A DNA stretch of 64,000 nucleotides from Acanthococcus lagerstroemiae (taxonomy: Eukaryota > Arthropoda > Insecta > Hemiptera > Eriococcidae), in the NCBI GenBank assembly GCA_031841125.1, contig CM063106.1:35212001-35276000 (forward strand). The letters are read 5' to 3'. Positions 55,646 to 64,000 of this stretch are shown here, piece by piece. Made by a program: the position numbers and the translations under genes. The notes below the pieces were generated by a model. It searched no databases, was not told where the DNA came from, and was given only the letters and a program-made list of their open reading frames with translations. The stretch's first letter is position 1. Each line of letters starts with the position of its first letter.

Positions 55646-55730
55646 TGTAATTCGAGTGGTTAGAGACGATCGCTGCGTTTCAGTCAAATGTTTCAATAGA
55701 CGCGGGTTCGATTCCCCGATACGAAATTAC
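55646..55730 (+). ncRNA. tRNA-Leu-like sequence (pseudogene or SINE head)
   Basis: TTCGAGTGGTTAGAG matches the D-arm of a leucine tRNA, GCTGCGTTTCAGTC resembles the anticodon arm of tRNA-Leu(CAG) with the anticodon CAG in place, and GCGGGTTCGATTCC is the T-arm with a perfect box B. GTAATTCG and CGAAATTAC can pair as an acceptor stem with one bulge. The anticodon stem does not pair, so it is unlikely to be charged. Sequence beyond it (CCTGCAG ... CATGCAGG) suggests a SINE body. Confidence 0.5.
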
Positions 55731-55734
55731 TGGC

Positions 55735-56340
55735 CTGCAGTTTTTTCATGTAAAAACGCTTTACACTGAGGGACGTTTACTTTACATGCAGGTTTTGTTA
55801 GCACTCAGTGCATGAATGATAAGCGCTTCTTGTCGTCCATAAAACACCAACGTAAACATTGCCTTTCTGATCAAATTATGCATTAAGGGAGAGAAGTGAT
55901 CGTTCTACCACAAGTGCGAAGATTCGCGAAACGAGCGAAAAAGCGAGTAAAGCGAACGCACGAGTGTAGATGATTACTTCTTTCCTGTGGTGCATACGTC
56001 GTTTTTTATCATACACACCTAAAAAATGTCGACGAAATATAGTTCAATTCCACAGAAAAAAATCATAGGATTCTTCACCACGTCAGTACTTTCTCTCCCG
56101 TTTTGGTTACTTTTGCTCCCGGTTAGGTTACTTTTTCTCCCGCATTCGGGATACAGTTTAAAAAGTCGCTCTTTACGACCAATAATGTGTTACATAACGA
56201 ACCACTTTTTAGATGTGTATGATGAAAAAAATACATTTCCAATAAACACACGCAACGAATTCAAAAGAAAGGGGCAAGCCAAAGCTTTCTTCATCCTCTT
56301 TATCCAGCGGCAGTAATTGGGTAAATAATTGGTAGATAAT
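55735..56340. other. No gene recognised
   Basis: A 19-bp motif ending TTTTGGTTACTTTTGCTCCC is repeated as GGTTAGGTTACTTTTTCTCC near 56100-56140. Nothing else recognised. Confidence 0.4.
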
Positions 56341-56342
56341 GT

Positions 56343-56455
56343 TTGGTGGAGCATATGGCGATGCACGCATGACAAAGTGACTCCCCAAACACCGCACCCC
56401 AGACCCGGGAAACTACCCTTTCGAGTATCCCACCAGTGACCAGAGGAAATGATTG
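56343..56455 (-). repeat. 3' tail of the R1-type LINE, solitary
   Basis: In plus-strand order: GGTGGAGCATATGGCGATGC, ACACCGCACCCCAGAC, GAAACTACCCTTTCGAGTAT and CCACCAGTGACCAGAGG, the inverse of the tail consensus. No coding sequence on its 5' side. Confidence 0.75.
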
Positions 56456-56767
56456 GTAGATAACTTGAAGCCATAATGGTGGTCGGTAATTGGTGGATAT
56501 ACAGTGGCCAACAGTGAGATGTAAATCAACAACACCAATACAACACTGATTAGATATGAAGTCTCTATAGCCTGCAAATTGAATATTTGAATATCGAATT
56601 GCTACTTCCTGCACTGACTTTGAACACTTAAAATATCTTAGTTTGAAAATTATTAGTAGAAACTAATGGGTTATATTGGTTCATTAAATTTTCACACCTG
56701 TGAGAGTGGTAATACTACCTATGAGAATTTGAGATACAGCTTGTCAAACAGTCCAAGCTGAAAAGTG

Positions 56768-57000
56768 CAGGGTCGTATCAAAGAGTTCTGCCGGGGGGGG
56801 GGGGGGGGGTAAAAATTGTGAAGTCCCCACTGACTCAACTCAGAATTCCCAAGTATCAAAGCAAAAAAAAAAACCTTTTGACCCGTTTTATTTTTTAACT
56901 GACTAAACTCAAAATTCCCAAGTATCAATGCCAAAGTAGAAAAACCTTTTGATTTGTTGATGGGGGTTCCCAACTTCGTAACTTAATCCCCAAGTATTGA
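56768..57000. mobile_element. hAT-type short element, family B, incomplete
   Basis: Starts CAGGGTCGTATCAAAGAG, followed by a run of 18 or more G, CCCACTGACTCAACTCAGAA and TTCCCAAGTATCA, the last block present twice. The right end could not be found; the second half looks like a partial internal duplication. Confidence 0.65.
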
Positions 57001-57381
57001 AATGGCAGCTTCCTGACCCGCGGGAAGGGAGCGCGGAATTTTCTGAGCTTTTAAAAAACACTTTCAAGAACAAAGTACTTTTTATCGAAAAACAAAACTC
57101 AACATCTGGAAAACAAGCCCTTTTTTCGGACAAAAAGCTACACTACTCAAAAAAACGCACTTTTAACATTAAAAAAAAAAACAAAAAAAAACGTAAGGAA
57201 TTTGTACGGAATTTTCCTTCTCCAATTTTACGATATTTAAAGCTGTTGTAACGATTTTTTGTACTTCGAATCTGGTAACCCTTCGACATATCATGTAACA
57301 ATGTCCTCCTGTGCAGCGGTCGGACCCCATTTTTTTCAAAATTTATGTCTAAACCAACGTTTTTACTTTTATATAATGGTC

Positions 57382-57730
57382 GTTAATGTGTATAATCAGT
57401 TAAAGTATATAATTTCATTAAAACGCTCACTAGTTTCTGGCCCCTAATTCCTCCCCTTGTGAAGTATTTGGCTGAAAATTTTGGAGATCTTTAATTCTTG
57501 CCAGCCTGGTTGCTTTGAGATAATTGCCTACCAAGGGCTAATTATATGTTGGCCTCTGTGTACGATGCTCTTTGAAGTCGACAGTGCTGAAAATTTTGAA
57601 TAAGGTATAGAGAAATTAAAACTGCAGATTTCTCTGAATTTCACTCCGCGATCTGTCAATAAAACAAGGAATAAAGGGCAGAAAAAGTATTTTGTGAAAT
57701 TATACACTTTAAGTGATTGTACACATTAAC
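57382..57730. mobile_element. 349-bp inverted-repeat element next to the LINE fragment
   Basis: GTTAATGTGTAYAATCA, then TTAAAG and TATAATTTCA, occur at both ends in inverted orientation (about 38 bp, five differences). Target duplication not resolved. It adjoins the LINE reverse transcriptase piece and may have truncated it. Confidence 0.6.
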
Positions 57731-58110
57731 GGTAACATGTACATAATTCGATTGCCATTTTCTGTAATTCTTCAGTGTCATTACTAGCTAAAGAAGGTTG
57801 TTTAGCCACCCATTAATTTTGATCCTCTTCCCAGTTAATTTTTTTAAATACCTCTTCCAAAACCGCCTTAAATAAGTTGGTTGACAAGAGATTCCCTTGC
57901 CTTACCTCTCGTTTCATTGAGAACCTGTCTGCTTCCTATTCGAAATGGATAAATGTCTCAAATTGCCTTACATATTTTTGAGAGTTGTTATAATCTTGCG
58001 AGGAACTCACTGAACTTATAGGGCTTTCCAAAATTTGTCATGGTAAACGATGTCAAAGACTTTATTATAGTCAATAAAGAGTAGAAAGATTTTTTGCACA
58101 GGATTGTGTA
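57731..58110 (-). pseudogene. LINE reverse transcriptase fragment lacking the FADD box
   Basis: Minus-strand frames read LFIDYNKVFDIVYHDKFWKA (block 3, the FxDxxKxFD catalytic aspartates), then REVRQGNLLSTNLFKAVLEE and VFKKINW (block 4, RQGxxLS), then SLASNDTEELQKMAIELC (the region after the YADD box). The FADDI sequence that should lie between the last two is missing, a deletion of the catalytic core. In-frame stops and frameshifts add to that. Family: APE-type LINE, related in type to the RTE or CR1 groups, not resolved further. The 5' part is cut off by the next repeat at 58105. Confidence 0.7.
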
Positions 58111-58570
58111 TTGAAAAGGGTCCTTATTAACATACTAAAAGTCTCACGCCATATGAGGGACGTACCGATAGGAAAGGGGGCAATTTACCCCCCCCCCACC
58201 CCCTCGGTAGAAATTTTTCACTCCGCAATTGGGAAAATCCAACAAATTAAAAGTTTTTTTTTTTTTGCTTTGATACTTGGGAATTCTGAGTTGAGTCAGT
58301 TGGGACTTTCACAATTTTACCCCCCCCCCTCCCACCGGAAAACTCTTCGGTACGTCCTCCATACCCCTGCATCTGTCATGGACTATAGTATGAAATGTGT
58401 CTCGCCGCAGCCTTTTTTGCAATTATCTTGCGAAATGTGGTATTTTCTTGGGAAAGTAGTTATCACAAAAAATATTTCCCATTTGGTTCCCTTCCGGAAT
58501 GGTCATTATAATTTTTTTTTCTTCAAAAAACTTGTTTCAACTCGATAACATTACAATTTTTATGAAATAA
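58105..58570 (+). repeat. Dispersed repeat D, copy 1, split by a family B element
   Basis: TCCTTATTAACATACTAAAA, GAAATGTGTCTCGCCGC, GCAATTATCTTGCGAAAT, GGTCATTATAATTTTTTT and AACTTGTTTCAACTC match the inverse of 60014-60300. The copy there lacks the family B element, so it serves as an empty site. Confidence 0.75.
58156..58357. mobile_element. hAT-type short element, family B (202 bp)
   Basis: Ends AGGGACGTACCGATAGG and CTCTTCGGTACGTCC; the terminal CAG has decayed. The interior has C-runs near both ends and the block TTGATACTTGGGAATTCTGA. Flanking octamers GCCATATG and TCCATACC share five of eight bases; the empty site at 60.2 kb supports the boundaries. Confidence 0.75.
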
Positions 58571-58574
58571 TACT

Positions 58575-59520
58575 CCACGCACTGCTATAATATACACATT
58601 AGATTATTTAGACTGCAATGACTATGCGCTCTGCATTATACGCGTCCCATTCAGTTTAAAAACAAGTCTTGAAAATGATGTTTTCAAGGTCACTCATGGG
58701 TAAGGGAGCAAACAAATAAGGGTGGGAAATGAAATGAAAGAACGAAAAATTTTATACACGGTTCGATGGGTACAAATTACAGAGCCTCAAATTTGTCGAC
58801 CACAACAGAACCAGCATTTAAGCACACTTCAGCCTTACCATTCCGGCAGTGTTTACTAGCGTTAATTATTAATGATAAAATTCCATTTGAACCGATGGTA
58901 ACCGTTTTTCGGAAATAAAATCTCCATCGCAAATGACACACGTGCCAGACGATTCCATTTCACAACGAGAAAAATATGAGATGAACAAGAAAAACACGAG
59001 AAGCGCGTGAAAAACCCATATAGCTGTGGAACTGCACAGCATATATTACCAGGCCTGTCAACCTCGAAGCGTAAAAAATCCTGAAAGCGAATATAAGCCA
59101 TAAAAAATCATGAAAAATCACGAAAAATCCTCGGGTAATAAATTAAAAATCCGAAGAAATATCATTTGAAAAAAAGCTTACCTACATACCAGACCCCTTC
59201 AACATCCTTTTTCAGCATTCCTTTCCCGATTTCATTTTTTGGTTTCTTTCTTTTAATTTCTGACTAAAGTTGTAGAATACAATTAAGTATGACATTATAG
59301 CAAAATACATTCATAATTCCTGATTGACCTGTCGGCCTTGTTTCTTCTATTTTTTGTTCATATCATTTACACTCCGTTAACATGTGAAATCTCATAAGGA
59401 AATGTTATTTTCTGAGCATTTTTGCGGAAGACCTCGAAAATTCTCAAAAAATTTTCAATATTTCAAAACTCCGTTAAAAAAAGAGAAAAAAAGTAAAACG
59501 TCCGACCTTTGCACAGAAGG
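58575..59520. other. No gene recognised
   Basis: AT-rich; the minus-strand frame 58862-59101 has no motif. AAAAATCATGAAAAATCACG words cluster near 59100-59150. Confidence 0.45.
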
Positions 59521-59525
59521 ACATA

Positions 59526-59755
59526 GTAACATGGATATGTCGTCCAGGTGACCGCGTTGGCAAGCATGTCCTCATTTCAATTCCTTCTCTGTAGTCGTCC
59601 ATACTCGGCGCCCCTCTCGGCATTCTCCATGCCGGCGGGTCGGAACGTGATGGAACGATTGACCGCGTAAAGAGGAACTCGCATCTACTTCATCACACTG
59701 GTAACGTTTTTCTGTGGAACGTTTTTGCGGAATTTTTTCTTTCGCGTGGCAAGCC
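59526..59755 (-). repeat. Dispersed TTCCGCA repeat, copy 4 (inverted)
   Basis: ACATGGATATGTCGTCCAGG, GTCGTCCATACTCGG, GGCATTCTCCATGCCGG, GATTGACCGCGTAAAGAGG and GTAACGTTTTTCTGTGGAAC are the inverse of the series at 11510. Confidence 0.8.
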
Positions 59756-60013
59756 ATCAGAAATATCCTTTCAAAATCTTTAAACTTTCTTATAGAGCCC
59801 GAATATTTTTAAATCTAAGGATAAATGCTTGGGGTTCGCAGACCTGAGTAGTGCACCAGTGTAGATATACGAATACAAATATCCGTTCCACTGAATGTGA
59901 CCTTGAAATACATTATTTCGAATCCTCATTTTTATATTGGAGTGTTAAGGTGGAAATCACATAATAACAAAAGCTTAGTTAGTACAGTCTGAATAACTGA
60001 ATATAGCGGTGCG

Positions 60014-60300
60014 TTAAATATTGCTGCATAAAGATCGCAATTTCATGGAGTTCAAACAAGTTCTGTTGAAAAAAAAAAAAAAAAAAAAAAAAAAATTATA
60101 ATAACCATTTCTATTGAGAATGTTACGGGGAACATTTTCTGTAATAACTAATTTCCCGAAGACACAATATTTCGTGAGATAATTGCAAAAATGCCGCGGC
60201 GGGACACATTTCACGTGAGCACGCGACGCACGCGGGGTGCGGAGTGAGATTTTTAGTACTTTAATAAGAACACTTTTAACTGCAGAATCACGCAAAAAAC
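60014..60300 (-). repeat. Dispersed repeat D, copy 2, with a 29-A run
   Basis: Inverse of 58105-58570 without the inserted element. It contains an uninterrupted run of A at about 60069-60097 where the other copy has nine T on the opposite reading, so the run has expanded. Confidence 0.75.
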
Positions 60301-60337
60301 TCTTCTATTGGAGTTAGTCCAAATAAATTTTGCAGAG

Positions 60338-60570
60338 TAAGGAATAAAAACTCACACATTTGCCATTTTACTTTAAGGGCGCAAATAGGCAACATACTGT
60401 ACACGGGCGCGGGAATTTCCTTGCTGCGCCTGTGAACGTTGAGTATGTTATACATATCGCACATTCACAAGTGCAGCAAAGATATTTCTGCGCTCGTATA
60501 CAGTATTTTGCCTATTTACGCCGTTGAAGTAAAATGTCAAATATGAGTTTTGGTTCTTTACCCTTCAAAT
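60338..60570. mobile_element. 233-bp fold-back element
   Basis: Arms of about 112 bp pair around an axis near 60455. Paired blocks include AAACTCA, CATTTTACTT, GGCGYAAATAGGCAA, ATACTGTA and TTGCTGC. The shared CAAATAGG with the element at 31203 suggests related ends. Confidence 0.75.
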
Positions 60571-60574
60571 GTCC

Positions 60575-61810
60575 TTCTTTGACAAACCTCGCTTACTATT
60601 TAAGATTCTTCTAGACTGATTTCAGACTTTTGGAAACTCATTCCAACATCTAACGAGCAGTACCGCCCATATTGAGCAGTACCAAAAACTTTTTCGGCAC
60701 CTCCAAAAAATTTATGCGGTTCCAAAAAATAACAGAACATAAGGCAATATGCCAGTAGTTGATCAGCTCCTTCAAATCGCCGTATTTGCCATTAGAATGG
60801 GAATAAAAAATGGGCCATTATGGCATCATAAAATTAAAGGATTGATCAACAAATTGCTATGACTATGGAGCACTCAGCATGGCTGGTATCGCAGTAAATC
60901 ATCTGTTGAAAGATATCAATTTGACCATAATTTGGCATGCTTACCAATTATTGGTCACCTCTCCAAAGTAATTTCGCTTATTATGGCATGAAAGACCAAG
61001 TAAAACGAACCAGGAATCTGAAAACCGGAACGCGGTAAGATGAATAGGTGAGTTTTTATTGTTGTTTGAAATTCGAGATCGATTTGCCAATTCTTAGTCG
61101 ACTGAAAATTGGCATGAAAATTTAATTCAACTTGAAATTTTCGAAGCTTGTTGATTTTGAAACAGTTGCCAATTCTTGGTCATGCCACATTTGGGTCAAC
61201 TTCCAAATCATGTTTTTGTTTAATATCTCGATCAGAAATTAATTAAGGACACAAGATATACTACTGAAGTGGATAAAAACTTAGAAAAGTTAAATACTCG
61301 CAAAGTTATGACACTTCCAAAAAAATCTTTGTAAAACTTTCAATTTCTCCGCGACAGTACAAGATGGCAACTATTTTCAAAAATCTTTCTTAAAAAGGTG
61401 TCTTTGAATCTTACAAAATAATAAAAACACAATTTGAACCAACAAAATCAATAAATACTTAGCATAGTTAATTTTTTTTCGCACATCCTTTTTTTTTTTT
61501 GTTTGTTTTATTGGCTCATCAAAAAATGTGAAAAATAAGCACGTAACAAATTTTTACAAAATTACTGATACCTTCTTAACAAATCACACTATTTCACAGC
61601 ACAAAAGGTGCCGTTTGAAAGGCAGAAACCTAGAATACAACCTACCATGGATAGTAGCCCTTATCAACTAAAATAGCTCGACTTGTGATACTTTGAAAAT
61701 TGACCATAAATCGGCATTTAGCCTTATATACGTTTGAAAAATTATTTGTTTCACACATTGTCACGACGAATTATGACTCACCCTCAGCATTCTAACTGGT
61801 TCGTATGGTT
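60575..61810. other. No gene recognised
   Basis: AT-rich sequence. TTGGCAT and GGCATGC words recur near 60.9-61.2 kb without a clear period. Confidence 0.45.
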
Positions 61811-61812
61811 GA

Positions 61813-61905
61813 TCATACTCGAAAGGGTAGTTCCTGTGGCCGGAGGTGCGGTGTCATAGGGGCCACTTTGGCATGAGTGCATCGCCATACGTCCCACCAC
61901 ACACT
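61813..61905 (+). repeat. 3' tail of the R1-type LINE, solitary
   Basis: CATACTCGAAAGGGTAGTTC, GCCGGAGGTGCGGTGTCAT and CATCGCCATACGTCCCACCA follow the tail consensus. 5'-truncated insertion with no coding part. Confidence 0.75.
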
Positions 61906-61909
61906 ATAG

Positions 61910-63475
61910 TTGATCGAGTTTAGTAACATGAATAAATTTTTCTGGCTAGCGAAATTTTTTTTGTCATGGGTAATTATTTCTACGCATTTTCGTAGCTCTG
62001 TAGAGAGGAAAAGTGGGCCTGGGGAAATTTCCATGAGCCCCCCTCTCTTTCCAGTAAATGTTGTTCTTTTGTCAGATGGGAAAAAATAATGAATTAAGGA
62101 TACGAGTAAGTGGTTACTTTCATGGTGTGAGGAGTGATTGCTGATTTGATGTACAGTATGATGTAGTTGTAAGCGTTGAAATTCAGGCATTTTAGAAATA
62201 TTGGGCCCCTGAAAGTCCGGGCCCGGGGTATTCCTCCCCCCTTCTCCCTCCCTTCTCGTCAGGATTGCATTTTCGAATCAGAAATATCACATAAGTACTT
62301 GAAATTAGATGTATTTTTTGAGGGGGGGGGGGAGGAAGGAGGGTTAAAACAATGGAAAACTGTGAGACAATTCGAAATGTTCTGATTTGGCCAGAAAAAC
62401 ATAGAATAGGCGCTGACCCACTCAGATGAGATTAGGTTTAGACTACTCGAATCTTTTCTAAGCTAGCAGATATTTTTAGACTACCTCGAAGGATATACCG
62501 GACTCGAAGGAAGTCTTTTTAAAGGTCTCACAGATTTATTCGCGGTTCTACAAGACTCTCTGGGCAAGCTTAAGATTTCCTGAGTCTCATTAAGGCTTTT
62601 AAAAATTTGTACAAGACTTGAAGATTTCTTTAAAATTCTTGCAAATTTTTGTCGGGCTCTTCGAAGCGTTTGTAGGTCGTTTTCTGACATCTTTATAAAA
62701 TTCAGCTATACTTGCTTGAAACTAAATTAGCCTCGATATGTTTTAAGACTATTCTATTTATACTTAATTAAGACTTCTGAGATTCCTTCAGAAGTATTCA
62801 TGGTTTCTAAAGACCCATCCAGTCGTGTTAAACATTTTAAAGACTTTCTAAGCCATTTTCAATCTTATTGAAGACTTTCCGACGTATTTTATTTTTAATT
62901 CTCAAAGAGTATTGTACAAGTGAGTATCGGAAGAGCACGGAATAATTTCCTAGTTCGATAAGGCTTCGTAAATGATCTTAAGCTAGTCGGAAAGAGTCTT
63001 GGACAGATCTGAAATAATCTCAAAAGTATTATAGTGCGCCTCTTTCAAAAATTGAAATAAGAATAACTAGGAAGATTTATTACAACTCAGTCCGGTGGTG
63101 GGCTGGCTCGCAATTTTTCATTAGTGAATAAAACAGTGATCATTAATTTATTCAGTGTAAAATTATAATTCCTCCTCACCAATTTTGTCTTATGAAGTCG
63201 GATCAGTGCGTGACTAGTCTTCAAATGGCGAGCGAAGGTGCTGAATAAGAAAGGTATTTATTTATTTTCACCCCGGAAAGAATGGAAAGGAGTCTATTTC
63301 TGAATGAATGAAAAAAAAAAAAAAAGAAGGTAATAATAATAAAAATGAAAAAATGGCATTCTTTCGGTCTAATGGCAAGGTCTACCTTCGTTTTAGGCAA
63401 AAAAATCTATTCCCCAAAGTGACATGAGAATTTGCCGTGAGCTTAAAATTTCCCCATAGAAAGATCATCGAAATA
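61910..63475. other. No gene recognised; degenerate AAGACTT-rich stretch
   Basis: Between about 62440 and 63020, variants of AAGACTTTC, GAAGACTT and AAGTCTT recur irregularly, suggesting an old satellite similar in style to 35330-36830. A G-run of nine lies near 62322. No protein motif. Confidence 0.4.
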
Positions 63476-63479
63476 GGAA

Positions 63480-64000
63480 TTTTTGCGTCGCTGATTTCGA
63501 AAATTTCATCAGATTCTTATTCATATTCTTATTCGAATTCCAAAATTCAAATTTGTATCCTGATGTTGGAAAATTGAGTACAGTAGCAACACAGGAGTAA
63601 TTTCTCGCGTCTCTGAGTTCAAAAACTTCATCAGTTTCTTTATTGAACTGTGATTTGGAGGCCAAAAATCAAAATGGGCTCTTGGGAAACCTGAAAAGTA
63701 TCAAATTAAGGATTTTCAGGGTCGCTAGATTCGAAAATTTTCGCAGATTGCTCTTGAGTCGCGATTTAGACTTCAAAAGCCAAAATTAGATTCTTGAAGT
63801 GATCAAAATTGACAGAACGAATTATTGAGGGGGCAGGGATGTCGTTCGCTTATTTCCGAAATTTCATCAGCGCGTTGAATTTTTGATACCGACTCGGCTA
63901 TAACCTAAAAACCCAAATGAGAGCCCGAATTGGACGAACTTAGTTTAATTTTTCAAAATTTTCTTAACCATCGAATTACCCAAAATCCAAACTGGAAGAA
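63480..64000. repeat. Tandem repeat of about 115-120 bp running off the right edge
   Basis: GTCGCTGATTTCGAAAATTT (63487), GTCTCTGAGTTCAAAAACTT (63609), GTCGCTAGATTCGAAAATTT (63721) and GTCGTTCGCTTATTTCCG (63841) mark unit starts, spaced 122, 112 and 120 bp. Each unit also has a CAAAATT or CCAAAA block. The array may continue beyond the window. Confidence 0.7.

Noticed and set aside
62190..62275. GGGCCCCTGAAAGTCCGGGCC palindromic patch as a transposon end
   Set aside because: No partner end within several kilobases; listed only as part of an unassigned stretch.

Overview
This window looks like AT-rich, non-coding nuclear DNA of an arthropod, very likely an insect. The evidence is the mix of repeats: an R1-type LINE, several other APE-type LINEs, a mariner remnant, many hAT-type short elements, a Mutator-like element, and tRNA-derived sequence. 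A hemipteran is plausible because the multi-copy orphan protein family at the left edge is common there, but that is inference. I found no intact host gene, no rRNA and no CRISPR array. Every recognisable protein is a broken piece of a mobile element, so this is an intergenic region or a very long intron that has collected insertions.

Left third (1-21 kb): a frameshifted orphan-family pseudogene (minus strand); a tandem array of hairpin units; a deleted mariner copy with arms of about 235 bp; the 3' half of an R1-type LINE followed by two copies of its 3' tail; a 867-bp hAT-type element carrying an 85-bp minisatellite; a hAT short element with an 8-bp target duplication; a 700-bp element with a tandem duplication inside; fold-back DNA; and near 17.8-17.96 kb a small region that reads like a heat-shock promoter (perfect HSE, TATA box) with no gene behind it.

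Middle (21-46 kb): a LINE fragment holding a 994-bp TIR element that itself holds a 519-bp TIR element; a 1.2-kb TIR element split by a second copy of the 867-bp hAT family with a perfect 8-bp duplication; fold-back elements at 31.2 and 32.3 kb; a 919-bp Mutator-like element with transposase remnant and 8-9 bp duplication; 1.5 kb of degenerate satellite; and a LINE (39.0-45.2 kb) broken by a 3.2-kb insertion. That insertion contains what looks like a composite hAT structure: two direct copies of one short element enclosing about 2.2 kb, with matching 8-bp sequences only at the outermost ends.

Right third (46-64 kb): a minus-strand R1-type LINE end, a 1.3-kb palindrome whose right arm carries a 241-bp TIR insertion (4-bp duplication), a 3.5-kb candidate DNA transposon with matching 15-bp ends and related subterminal repeats enclosing a LINE endonuclease fragment and another short element, a 287-bp element with 36-bp near-perfect TIRs, a tRNA-Leu-like sequence, more members of the 58/52/14/7.6-kb hAT short-element family, an LINE reverse transcriptase piece lacking its FADD box, and tandem repeats running off the right edge.

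The interest of the window is structural: nested insertions whose target duplications can be read by eye give a relative order of events, and a few fold-back sequences could be transcribed into hairpin RNA. All family names come from recognising motifs by eye; no search was run.
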